Below are positions 24,880 to 36,700 of a stretch of 64,000 bases of DNA, in pieces (the first letter of the stretch is position 1; every line of letters begins with the position of its first letter). The notes beneath the pieces were generated by a model. That model saw only the letters and a program-made list of their open reading frames with translations, was not told the DNA's origin and did not search any database. This DNA is from Marsupella aquatica (taxonomy: Eukaryota > Marchantiophyta). The translations under genes were made by a program, and so were the position numbers. Where the stretch lies: contig OZ316893.1 of assembly GCA_973895155.1 (NCBI GenBank), positions 5,022,001 to 5,086,000 on the forward strand, given 5' to 3'.

Positions 24880-25310
24880 CAGTAAGCCTTTGCAAAGTTG
24901 CCATCCCGGTTGCAAGTACTCGCTGGATTAGTAAAATCAGGGATTTCAACCCAGATTTTTATATTCATCGAACTTGAGCCTGCTTGTGGGCGCCCACCAC
25001 GAAGCACTCAGTAAGTATTATCCACCTGTACAGTAGAATTGCTGCCAGCCAGCGTCAGCAATTCTTGCCAGAATGTAGCGTAACGCAAAGGGGAATTGCA
25101 GCGTTCTCAGACAGACTTGCAATTGCTCGCCGGATTTGTCAAATCAGGCATTTTAACCCAGTTTTTTTTAAGATTGGACTCCAGCCTGTTCGTGGGCGCC
25201 CACAACGAACCACTAAATGAGTATTTTCTGCCTGTTGAGTGAAATTGCTGCCAGCGTCACCAATTCTTTCCAGGATGTATTGTTCCGCCAACACGAATTG
25301 CAGCCTTCTC
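24880..25310. repeat. About 208-bp tandem duplication x2 (diverged)
   Basis: Shared ordered blocks: TTGCAA(G/T)T(A/G)CTCGC(T/C)GGATT, AAATCAGG, CCAG-TTTTT, GAGCCTG/CAGCCTG then TTCGTGGGCGCCCAC, AATTGCTGCCAGC, CAATTCTT-CCAG. Copy offset is about 208 bp. Confidence 0.8.
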
Positions 25311-26639
25311 GGAATGTGTTCTGAGTTGCTGATTTTAATGCTGTAGCCGCCTGAATGCCGATGGGGTTTAGAGGGACACGCATGCATCTAATTGATGATC
25401 AGCGCAGCGTACTTCCCCGCGTACTTCCATAGTTTTGGTTACGTACCGGTGTTGGCATACTCTATCATCCAGCATTTTCTGCGTACGCCAAAATCACTTG
25501 AAAGTTTCTTCAATGGCTCCTTCGAGCTTGCGATACAGTGAACCTAGTTGAAATCCCCCCTGGGTCCACAGTCCCTCTTGTCCGATCGATGCCGAGGGAT
25601 GATGGCACACGCTGATGGTTAGGCATGATTGCGGCTGTAAGAATTTGGTGGAACACCAAGAATCTATCGGCGAAGGATCTAACCAACAGAACCCCCTGCT
25701 TCACTCCAGCAGTCATTTGTGGGCTTTGAGAGCAATCAGGGTGAGATTATGGCCACTGATCTCCACCCTACTAATTTAATGGTGTAAAGAGGCCGGAAGA
25801 CCTCCACGAAGTAGCAGCTCCTCCACTGGAATCGGTGGAGGGTATCCACAAAGGCCAAAAGAATTTCGAACACTGTGCATGCATCTTTTTCTGTGATATA
25901 TGGTGTGTTTGAGAACCGGAAGGATCGAAGGGGCATGTCAAGTCCACCATGAGCCTGTCACTTGACACGCCCCTTCGGAGGTTGGACAGGCTAATTGGTC
26001 CGCAATAGCACCTTCACGAAAGAACATTTGATCCTTCCTTACGACGCCAGACTAATTGCAATTCACAAATATGCCACACCTCATGTTGTACGTCGACAAT
26101 TCAATCGCGTTTCACGATTTCTTTAGCGAGAATGCCCACAATTTATCAACGCCCTCTGGAGATGGGGTCCATCTCCGGGTCCATCGCATTGGTGATATAA
26201 GGTGTTTGTGCCGCGACCAAGAGCTCAGCTCTATCAGTGATGCATCATTCTGCACAACTCTAGCTACCAATGGTGGGTCCGAAGCAAAGCATGTCTGTCA
26301 CACTACAAGAAATCCGAGACAACAACGGTCCGACATTCTGTGACTCACATCTCTGTCAATAAACCTCTTTGAAACTTTCTTTTAGGCTCAATAGTCAATA
26401 ATGTATATTCTTCTTCTTTTGTTAGGTTAGGTAACGAAGTACTGTAGTTAAGGAAACAATGTAGGTTGTTGTGTAAATTGTGATGTTGTTGCGCAAACAG
26501 GTACCTAACAAAATATGATTTGCGTCAAAGATGATACAATATTTACAGAAAAGGGAAAGAAAAACAAAATCAAGATACAAGTTGTTGAAAGAAAATAGAC
26601 AATCATGATGAGTTCAATCCCTCTGCATTGCACAGAAGA

Positions 26640-27050
26640 TATACTTAATTATGTAAAAGATGCCGTTGCATGAAAGACATTGTTAAGTAAACAATGTTGT
26701 TGCGCAAAAGACATTGTTTAGTAAAAGATGTTATTAAGTAAACGATGATATTTACAAAAAAGAGGACATTTGTGCAAACAATATTGATGCATTAAGGGTG
26801 ACATTGTGCAAAGGATGTCATTGTGTAAAGGGTATTGGAAACCTCTCATTGCACAAAAGATGAATGTTAACAAGGATTACAAGAAACATTCTAAATATTA
26901 TAGGTTTTGATAGTTCAATATCCTTGCATTGCAAAAAGATGTCACTGCGCAAGAAATTATGTTTGAAAATTAAAAAATGTTGTGCAAAAGATGTAGTTGC
27001 ATGAAAGATGTCATATGCAGAAAAGTTAAATAAATGCAAAAGATGTTATA
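26640..27050. repeat. Degenerate short-period repeat (AAAGATGT-N-TTGCGCA-like)
   Basis: Variants of AAAAGA(T/C)(A/G)TTGTT and TTG(C/T)GCAAA recur more than ten times at irregular spacing of about 15-30 bp. A weaker relative is seen near 41.64-41.72 kb. Confidence 0.5.
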
Positions 27051-27670
27051 ATTTACATCAAACATAGTCAACATTAAAATGTGAAAACAATGCACATATT
27101 TAAGTTTTAGTTTTTGGCCCTCAACGAGTTGCTTCACTCAAATATATATTCATTTTTTTCAATTGCACTTGTTTTCTTGGAGCTTGTACCAAGCAGAGGG
27201 GGATTGAGTTCATTGTGTTTTTATTGTAACTATGACACATGCAAATTAATATAATTAACTCTCTATAAGTGACACTCCACGAAGATGGATCCGATGTGCA
27301 CTAAATATTTTTTTCATTCCTTGATAAGTGCAAACCCCCTAAAATTGGCACTTATTAATAAATGGCATTTCCACCGGTGAGCTGTCTTGTGACTCGTTAA
27401 ACAAAATGTAAATCCTTGCCCTAAATTTGGTGTCCAATTTCATAAGTGCAGGTTTTCTTCCATTAACAAAGAAAGGGTGCTTACTGATAAGTGTACAACC
27501 TTTCTTAGTTGGAGTAAAAATGCACTTATGAAGGTTTTGCACTTATAAAGTTATCATTTAGCTAAATGATTCCATTTACTGATAAATGCACTTATGAAAG
27601 GTGGAAAAATTGTACAATTCCATAAGTGCACTTATCAAAGGTGAAAAAATTGTAAGCTTTGTGTAAAATG

Positions 27671-27827
27671 CAAACAAGGACTTAACAGGACCCCTCTGGT
27701 ATCTCCTGGACTTAATTAACCATACCCTTGTGAGTAAACTGCCATCAAGATCTGAGCAAAATAGGTACGCACAGGGGTCCTGTTAAGTCGTTTAGAACTC
27801 AGAGGAGTCCTGTTAAGTCTTTTCCTG
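27671..27827. mobile_element. Mutator-like MITE, copy 1 (157 bp, 9-bp TSD)
   Basis: The terminal inverted repeats are CAAACAAGGACTTAACAGGA at the left and the complement of CAGGAAAAGACTTAACAGGA at the right. Flanking 9-mers are TGTAAAATG (27662-27670) and TGTAAATTG (27828-27836), one mismatch. A second inverted copy of the right terminal block (GGGTCCTGTTAAGTC near 27775-27789) lies inside, so this copy has a duplicated 3' end. No coding capacity. Confidence 0.85.
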
Positions 27828-28536
27828 TGTAAATTGAGAAGGAAGAATAGGATGCCTTCTATTAAACCAAATTTGGCTTTTATGGAGTTTGCTATTGGAG
27901 AGAACCAATTGTACATTGGGGCAAGGGTAAATATGACAAATGCATTATGCCAGCGTACTTACAGGCAAGGACAATGGGAGAATTAGGGGGGAATTCATTA
28001 CGGACCCCACTAGAGGTCCCTTCCAAAATTTGAGGCTCCACAGCGCGCCATGTCATCATGACATGCTCCAAACAGGTATGGATTGGTTTACAAAATAAAA
28101 TTACTTCACCGTTCGTGTTTGTGGCAGGATTTTGGTAAAATTGAGGACGTCATGCCGTAAACCTTGATGTAAAAATGTTTGAAAATAACCGTTTTATTTA
28201 CCTTAGGTAACAGCTAGACTGTTCAAATAGTAGGAGGCCCACCTTCCGTGTTTTTTACCCTAAGTAACCGCTGCCCACCCGCATTCTGAATTGTATTTCA
28301 ATTGAATAATAACTAACTCTCTCTCGGCAAGTTGATCTGATGAAAAAGTAATTGTGACAATTTTCTCGACCTTCTGCTGCCACGAAGGAATAAGTGGACA
28401 TGATTCTATGTTGGATCACTCAGCACTCCTTTCCATGGCGTCATCATTGCAGTTCCTAACTCGATGATGCCTCTCGCTACTGTTAGATTGTCCAACGCAT
28501 GAGGCACGAGCGAACGAAAGAGAAGCAAGCTTAGCA

Positions 28537-28695
28537 AGGTTCAGTAAGGGCCTCGTCTACGTGCAGATGGTGTTGAAGAGACTGGGCATGAAAGAAGGAC
28601 ATAGTTATAAAAAGTGTCAGCAGATGATCCAGGGAGTCTATGCAGAAGGTAATAGGAAGGTGGACTTTCAGGAGTTCAAGGGGTCCACGAACTAA
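28537..28695 (+). pseudogene. Calmodulin-like (EF-hand) C-terminal relic
   Basis: The frame reads VLKRLGMKEGH..KCQQMI, then G-V-Y-A-E-G-N-R-K-V-D-F-Q-E-F-K and a stop at 28693-28695. Order and spacing match the last EF-hand of plant calmodulin-like proteins, where the preceding helix reads like V-L..L-G-(L/M)-K-x-G. The calcium loop is damaged: its first and third acidic positions are Y and E. Upstream EF-hands are not found in frame, so this is a fragment. Chance resemblance is possible because only about 50 residues are involved. Confidence 0.5.
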
Positions 28696-31669
28696 TTGAG
28701 GAGGATAGAGAGGGGAGTTCATTGAGGACCGTGTGACTCTACTATATGGAACGTATCCAGGAAAGAATGAAAAAGGATTCTTTTGCCTCCTTACATTTTT
28801 CCAGGGCGTGGTTAATTTTTTCCTTCTAAACTAAATCTCCATAGTTTAGTTTCTGGCACAGGAAACTGCAAATTCAAATGACAACCACCGTAAAAAAGGG
28901 CACAACACTTTATTATAGTTCTTGAATGATACATAATTATTAGCCAATATCCTCATCTAGCTGAAAAACTTTCCAAGTGAGGGGTGCAGGCACCTACAAA
29001 TTAAGAGAAGAACAAATACATCTCAGAAGAGTAAAGAGGCTCCTGAAAAGAAGGGAGGGCTGAGCAAACAAATGAAGAAAAGGAGAACAAATAAGCATGA
29101 GAAGGTAAGAGGAGAGAAAGAACCCTTCAAATCAGAGAATGATGAAGAGGGCTTTCATTGAATCCCTGGTTGATAAGTATGCCAAACTTATCCATGCCCA
29201 TTTTAAACTGACTTCAGACTCTCTCTTGCTCTATAGCTGGTCCAAGGTTTATCTTGCATCAGGCACCATATATGCATGACCACTCAGACATTCTGTTCAC
29301 CATGCCAATAACACTGGTTATCCCCTGTTTGAATGTTATTACTACCTAAGCTAAGTTTATCATTTGAAGGCGCGCATGATAAAAGTTAGAGCATGACGAC
29401 CTTTTAAATAGGAGAGTAAGGAAGATATGAAACTGGGACAACGGACTATCATGGATGACCAAACTCTTGGACTATATATACCACACTGGAAAATAATGAA
29501 AAGATCTTTTCCCATGATATGACTTGGGATTCATTTTCACAAAATAATACTACCTACAATGTTCTTCCTTTCCTTCTGTTTCTTCAAAAAACAAGACTTG
29601 GTGAAGGAGGGTGAAAAGGATAAAAATCTGAGACAGATATTTTGGCCTTCATTGACACTGACTTTGGCGAGGGACCTGGCTTTTGAGTATCCGTTTGAAG
29701 ATTCTACATTATCTTCTGGAAACCCAAAGTCTGCTGTAAAAGCTATAACAACCTTTAGACCCAACTATAAGCACCACAAATTCAGCAGTCACAGAAGTAA
29801 TGGGAGAATGATTTTTGTTTTGCTTTTGCCTAGGATGCTAAGTTCGACAATTTTCTGGCGGGATGATAGTATTTATTTTGACTTCTTTTTGGGGAAACTT
29901 ATTGCAGGAGACCAAGTTTAAGATTGTCCTTCCCATGGAATATTTTGGAAAGGCAGGGTTTCCCTCTCCTTGGTCACCTTTCCCCCACAAGAACAAAATA
30001 AAATAAGTAGCCCTGTGCATCGATTCCGCTGAAACTTGCAAATGCTATCGTGTTGATTTCACCTAAAGCCCCTCTTTAATGAAACTCAGAAGATTGAGAA
30101 GAGACTGTACCCATCATATTTAGGGAAACAAAAGTTACCCAAGGGGAATAGCAAGAATGACAATGGAGATTACTTAGGAAACCTCATATAAACCTGTTGG
30201 AGATAACCTGGGGTTCAAGCCACAGGTCACTCCAGAACTTATCTTGAGCTATCTCCAGTGGGGTCTCCAGGCATACCCTGAAAAGGTATATAATTAAATT
30301 TAAACTCTGCAAATATTTAAATGACAAAGTATCTATAAACAAAATGTGATGTAAGACCTGCCCTGCATACGTTTAGCTTCTACTGCAGCAATTTTTGTTG
30401 TGAGATCACATTATTTAGAGCCATCTTTGGCGTGAGCCATCCTGGGCGTGACAAGTCATTTTAAGTATTCCCTACCACCTCTTATTATCATACAGATTTG
30501 CACAATTTTCTCTTTGATTCCAGCAAAGTGTCTCCATTCTCTACTTGGTAAGTTAAAAGTAAAAGTGAGCCACTCTTCCATTCTGACTTGCTCTCTGGTA
30601 AGAATTGTTGAATGGCAAGCAAAAGTAAGTGTGCTGAGGGTTTTGCATGTTCTTAAATTTTAGGACATGCAGTCAATGGGGAGACTGTAAAAGTTTGCAT
30701 TGACCCTCTTCATTCTGGCCTTTGGTCAGTCCCTACCTGACCTCAATTTAGGGTAATTCTGGTAGGGTTTCTGGTATTGCTCTAAGAAGCAAGATGGGCT
30801 CTTAGAGCAATGTTCCATCAACCCTAAAATATATGCAAGAATTTACTTCATGGCAAACCCTAAAGTTTCTAATCAACGTGGGATGGGCAGCGCACCCTTC
30901 CACTTTGCTGTCCATACTAAATGAAGCATGAGGGTGACTTTACAAGACCTCTAGGCGCCTTTGCTCTGTTGTACTCCCCCGGAGAATAAACATGAAGCAG
31001 CTGGCTTTCCAAACACTTGAGGGTGTTTTTGTTTTTGTTTTTTGAAAATACGTGTTATTAGAGAAGCCACCGCGACGAAGACCAGCGAGGCAGACAACAA
31101 ACCACACAGATGACCACACACACCCCAATCGGCGACTAAACCCATTCAGGTATGGTGTCTAACCATGCTACATGGCAAGCAGTGAGCTTGAGGTAATGAT
31201 TATTTTGACTGTAATGTTTAGATGGATAGGTGGTTGGTCCAAAAATTGCCAAAATTTAGCCCTCCATTTAAGGAATTTGAACTTTATTCAATAAATTTTA
31301 AGTCTATCTTTACAACAAGAAGTGGCCATCCAATTTGCTATGGTGAATAGAAAAGGTTACAAATGTGTTACCCCCAACTCACCCTCAACTCACCCTCACT
31401 CAAAACTTCCACCCCCATAGCCATGTCAAGGGCAGTCAATCCTGGGTTCCGGGTTCCCTGGAAAACCTAGGTTCCCCCAATACACCTGATTGGTACATGG
31501 TCGAGGATTCAACTCCAATCATATGGGGGACAGAGTTTTCAGACAGAATGTGAGTTGCTGCACCCATGTAGGACCCCTCTGGTAATCACTCATCAAAATG
31601 TGATTGCATTCATTAATTGAAAGGAAAAAACTAGTATTATCACTGTATGCAGGGGTGTCGTACATAGTA
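28696..31669. other. Gene-poor interval
   Basis: No recognisable gene. A 120-codon frame at 29559-29921 (+) has no family resemblance. Near 31020-31150 the minus strand resembles a LINE 3' tail: GT-rich text, then TTTTCAAAAAACAAAAACAA. Confidence 0.4.
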
Positions 31670-31899
31670 TCAGAAACTATAATACAAGGTTGCACCAAAA
31701 AACGCCGTGGTCGTCATTCAAATTTGGCGGCCCAAAAAAACAGAAACGGCAAAAACTGAAAGCAATATCAAGGGATAAAAAACCAATCCTCCCTTTTGCC
31801 GCTACGATTCCGTGTCGCCCCTCACTGAGCTCCTGTCGCCTCGGTAAAAGAAGGAAGAGGAAAACACCGTCGCGACCACCCTGCACCCACTGTCCCCCG

Positions 31900-32640
31900 C
31901 CCCAACCAAAAAATGGCCGCGACTGCAGCAGCCGACGGCCTCGCCCCGCCATGGCCTCCTCCTCCCCTGCCCCGCGCCTGGCCTTCATGCCCCTGCCCTG
32001 CCGTCCCCGCCCACGCCTCGACCAGCGAGCCCTGACTCGCCAGCCCTCGACGGCCTCGCCTGCCTCCTCACCACGGCCTCGCCTGCCACGGCCTCCTCCT
32101 CCTCCCCTGCCCCGCCCCTGCCCTTCCCGCCCCACCCCGCCCCTCTCGCCCAAATGCCGGCCTCCCCTGGCAGCCTCCCCTCCCCCTTGCCCAACCTCGC
32201 CTGACCTCCCCCTCGCCGCGACCCTCGCCCTCCCCTCGCGCCTCGCAGCGCCTTGCATCCCCTCCCCGCCTGTCCTCCTCCCCGCCCCGCGCCTCGACCA
32301 GCGAGGGCCGCGGCGGCCCTGCCCTCCCCACCACGCCCCTCCCCGCTCACCCAGACGCCGGCCTCCCTTGGCGGCCTCCCCCCCCTCGCCCGACCTTGCC
32401 TCCCCTCCCCCTCGCCGTGACCCTCACCCTCCCCTCGTGCCTTGCAGCGCCTCGCCAGGCGTCGCGAGTGGCGCTCGCCCTCCCCTCACCATCCCCTTGT
32501 GCCTCGCCGCAGCCATGGCCTCCCCTCCTCCTCACCGCGACCTCGGCCTCACCCGACCTCGCTCCCCTCCCCCTCGCCATGCTACGGTCTCCCCTCCCCT
32601 CCCTCTCACTGCGACCTCGCCGCAACCTCGAACTCCATTT
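31900..32640. repeat. C-rich low-complexity block (CCTCGCC/CCTCCCC)
   Basis: More than 700 bp of strand-asymmetric C-rich sequence dominated by CCTCGCC, CCCTCC and GCCTCCC words. Long open frames on both strands (up to 371 codons) are artefacts of absent A/T. The position just upstream of a TATA box suggests a promoter-associated expansion. Confidence 0.85.
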
Positions 32641-32716
32641 TGCACTGAAAAATGCATGGGTTGGGGGCCAAAACTATTGGACCAAACGTGGTCCGGGGGT
32701 GGCAGGTCCCCAGAAG

Positions 32717-32803
32717 TATATATGAGGGGACCACCACTTCCTCTCAAACATCCAAGCTCTCCAAACCGCACCACCACCCCAAGGGGGCATGGCGTTAGCA
32801 AGT
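32717..32803 (+). promoter_or_regulatory. TATA box, start region and first exon donor of the Helitron 1 gene
   Basis: TATATATG at 32717-32724 is followed by an A/C-rich leader, an ATG at 32789 reading M-A-L-A, and a donor A|GTAAGG at 32801/32802. This gives a plausible transcription start and a very short coding first exon upstream of the main gene body. Confidence 0.5.
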
Positions 32804-32830
32804 AAGGAGCCGAGCAAGCTTGGATGAGGT

Positions 32831-33450
32831 ACCAATGGGGTTGGGGGATGCAAGGGGTAGGAAAAAAGGTCTGTTGAAAAGTTGGCCGAGCCTTGCCGTT
32901 GCCCCAAGGGGTCTCGGCATTGGGGCGGCCAAAGCCAAGTAAGCGGCCACGGCGAGTTTAATTTAAATGCTTAAAGTAACCAAAAATCTGGGGTTACCAA
33001 TGGGGTTGGGGGATGCAATGGGTAGGAAAGAAGGTCTGTTGAAAAGTTGGCCGAGCCGTGCCGTTGCCCCAAGGGGTCTCGGCATTGGGGCGGCCAAAGC
33101 CAAGTAAGCGGCCATGGCGACTTTAAGTTAAATGCTTAAAGTAACCAAAAATCTGGGGTTACCAATGGGGTTGGGGGATGCAATGGGTAGGAAAAAAGGT
33201 CTGTTGAAAAGTTGGCCGAGCCGTGCCGTTGCCCCAAGGGGTCTCGGCATTGGAGCGGCCAAAGCCAAGTAAGCGGCCACGGCGACTTTCAGTTAAACAA
33301 CTTTAAGTCACAAAAACTTTGGGGTTACCAATGGGGTTTGGGGATCATGCAAGGAGTGGCGAAATGTTTAGTTGAAAAGTTGGCCAAGCCGTGCCGTTGC
33401 CCCAAGGGGTCTCGGCATAGGGGTGGCCAAAGCCAAGTAAGCAAACATGG
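32831..33450. repeat. 165-bp tandem repeat, 4 copies
   Basis: Units begin ACCAATGGGGTTGGGGGATG at 32831, 32996, 33161 and 33327 (last truncated). The first three are nearly identical; the fourth is more diverged. Each contains CGTTGCCCCAAGGGGTCTCGG, a self-complementary CCCC-AAGGGG core, and the donor-like word CCAAGTAAGC. The array lies between the first exon and the main coding body. Confidence 0.95.
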
Positions 33451-33779
33451 GTTAACTTAGGGGCAAGAGGCACAACTCCTGGAAGCAGGAGGAACGTCGC
33501 CAAGGTTGGGTGGGTGGGCGGGATGAGGGGGCCCTTATAGGATGTATCCTTGATGGATATTGGGCTCCTTCTAATATCCCATGTCTCTTGCGATGGTGTC
33601 CTCCAACTGGTGTTCAACTTACTTAGGGTTTGTCAAGCTTGGAATGGGGCATGTAAATTTAAATGACTCATTTAAATTAGAATGACTAACAAAATATGTG
33701 CATTGGATGCAGACAACAGACTATGGGCGGGAGCATGGAGTAATTAGGTCTTTCTTATGGTGAGGGTACCGTTGCCAAC

Positions 33780-36700
33780 ATGCCTCCTCCCGACCAGGTA
33801 TTGGCGGCTCGGCGTGAGAGGTACGCCAAAAATAAAGATGCCATTAATGAAAGGCGGAGGGCGAGGCGAGCGCAGCGTCGACAGCAACAAAATGGGGTGG
33901 TTGGGAATAATGGAGGGGATGGTGGGGCTCCAACTCATGGGGTTCAGGCAGAGGCGAGCGCTCAACCAAACTTGGTTGCGCATATGAACAGTGGGAGACA
34001 GCTTCGTCGTGAGGCTCGGGGCCAAGGGCAAGCATTGGAAAGGCCCCATGCCATTTCCAATATTAGTGTTGGTGATCCGAGCACATCGGTCCACCAACCC
34101 ATGGTTCCCTGTGACCCACATGTATTTGATGAAGGATGGCTCAATCAAGGTGCTTTGGATGAAAGTGGGATTCACCATCCTCCATTGGAGTTAGCCTCCA
34201 ACGCGTCCTATGAGGCAGCATCACATGTTCAGCCAGAACCTTGCCTCTATGATGAGGAGTGGCTTATCAATGGGGCGTTGAATGATGGGGGGATTGATTG
34301 TCCACCAGAGGAACCGATGCATGCTCACACTGAAACTCATTTGTTTGATGAGGAGTGGCTCATCAATGGGGCAATGGATGGCGGGTTTGATCAACATGCG
34401 GTGGGGGAATTATATGACGCTGAGGAAGATTATGTCAACGATGGGGATGGTGAATTTGATACTTTTGTGGAGGGGACCTTGGAGCTGTCAAATGGAGAAA
34501 GGGAACCGGATGTAGGGCCGAATATTATGTCTGAAGTCCAGGAGAGTTTGGCAGCTGCACCAGTCACACCTGCATTGCGGAGCGAAGAAGAAATAGCGCG
34601 AAGAAGATGAAGGGCACAACTAATCAGTCGTCTTCCAAAGGCGCGAAGGCCGTTGGATCCTCACTTGGCCCGACATGGTTTGGGGCGTATGGACGTGGTT
34701 TGCCACACATGTGGGGCACTTCATTGGCTTCAAGAGTGCAAAAAGGGCACCGAAAACAATCCCCTTTAGTGCCTGTTGTGCAGACGGCAAGGTGAAATTG
34801 CCTCCTTTTGGTGCCCCCGAGCCTCTACGAAGCTTGCTTACAAGGCAAGACAATGTTGGGAAGAATTTCCACGAAAACATAAGAGGTTATAACAATGCCT
34901 TGGCGTTTACCTCCATTGGTGCAAAAGTGGATGAGCGCAATAATAGTCGAGGGCCTTATTCGTTTCGTATCCAAGGAGCGTTGTACCATCTTGCGAGAAG
35001 CCTTTTGCCCCCTACAGGAGAAGGACCCAAATTCGCGCAATTGTACATTTACGACACCGCCAATGAAGTGGGGAATAGGTACCTTCCCAATCCCATGACC
35101 ACTTGCTCTTCCATCTTGCTTAGGTACATTTTCATATATCTCCAACCCGAGTGGTTCTAATTGCTTTTGTTGCAGGCTCAACCGAATGCCGCACTTGGAT
35201 CCAAGGATACTGGCTCAACTACAAGACATGTTGCATGAACATAGTGGATATGTTCATCTATTTAAGAACGCAGGAAGTCGGATCGAGGGGGGCGATGTGC
35301 CAGAGGTATCTTTACACCTCCTGGCCGAGCGCAATAGTGATCCAAGACGTTATAACAAGCCCACGGCTGATGAGATCAGCGTTGTCGTGGTGGGTGATGA
35401 AGATATAGAGGTATGCCATAAGGACATCATCCTTAGGCAAACAGATGGGCATTTGCGCAGGATCTCTGAGTGGCATAGGTCTTATGCACCACTCCACTAT
35501 GTTCTTCTTTTCCCGCAAGGCCAAGACGGATGGTCATATGATATCCCGTTGATGGGTTTTGAAATGAGTGACGGGGTTCTTCATCAAGCTGTTACCGGGG
35601 CAAGGAGTGAACGTAACGGGTCCAAGAAGGTCACCCAACTACAATACTTTGCATATCATCTTCATGCACGATGCAATGATGATTGGCTCCTTCGTGGTGG
35701 ACGGCTCCTAAAGCAATATATTGTTGATGCCTACGCATGCATCGATCAAACACGCTTGACGTATATCCGCAATAATCAACAAAAATTGCGGACTGACCTA
35801 TATTCGGGTCTTCAAGATGCCGTGCACGAGGGAGATGCACACGCAAGTGAGTTGGGCAAGACTTTCATCCTGCCCTCGACTTATGGTGGTAGCGCATGTA
35901 GCATGGCCCAAGCATACCAGGATGCCATGGCTGTCGTACGCACATACGGCCCGCCATAAACTCTTCATCACGTTCACTTGCAATCCAGAATGGCCGGAGA
36001 TCAAAGCAGAGTGCTTTGAGGTTCAAAGTCCAGCCGACCGGGATGAGATTGTGGCACGATGCTTCAAACTAAAGCTAAGGGCGCTGTTAGCAGAGGTTCG
36101 CCAAGGGGTCTTAGGAAGGTCCGTTGCCTCTATGTATGTCATAGAGTTCCAAAAGCGTGGGTTGCCCCATGCCCACATGTTGATCATTTTGGCAGAGTAG
36201 CACAAGATTCGCACCCCTGACGAGGTGGATGAGTTGGTGTGTGCGGAGATCCCAGATAGAGTAAAATATCCTCGACTTCATGAGACAATAACCAAGTGCA
36301 TGGTCCATGGTCCGTGTGGCATAGGTTATCCAAACTCGCCCTGCATGGAAGATGGGAAGTGCACTAAGAAATATCCTCGCAAATTCTCCTCAGAGACACA
36401 ATTTGGGGACGGAGGCTATCCTTTGTATCGGAGGCGAGACAATGGCCAGTCATTCAGCAAGGACAGTAATGGATTTAGGTTTGACAACAGGTGGGTTGTT
36501 CCCTATAGCCCATACTTGAGCATGAAATACAATGCTCACATTAACGTGCAGATTTGTTGTTCCATTAAGGCGATTAAGTACTTATACAAGTATGTATATA
36601 AGGGGCATGATCGGGCAACGGTGGAAGTTGGAGAGTCACGGGATGAAATCAAAACACATCTTGATGCTCGTTACGTGTCTGCGGCGGAAGGGACGTGGCA

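Larger units (their letters stand above)
22822..27670. other. Gene-poor interval
   Basis: No recognisable gene. A stop-free patch of about 65 codons lies at 23436-23640 (+) with ordinary amino-acid usage but no known motif and no ATG. Moderate-length frames at 22847-23239 (minus) and 26056-26343 (+) match nothing I know. Repeats are listed separately. Confidence 0.4.

Noticed and set aside
31690-32805. 371-codon frame on the + strand and overlapping 121-193-codon frames on the minus strand
   Set aside because: They lie in a C-rich low-complexity tract where stops are rare by composition; the products are Pro/Arg- or Gly/Arg-rich on all frames.
34282-34515. Separate genes in alternative frames over the Helitron 1 N-terminal region
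   Set aside because: Shadows of the Rep-helicase N-terminal coding frame.
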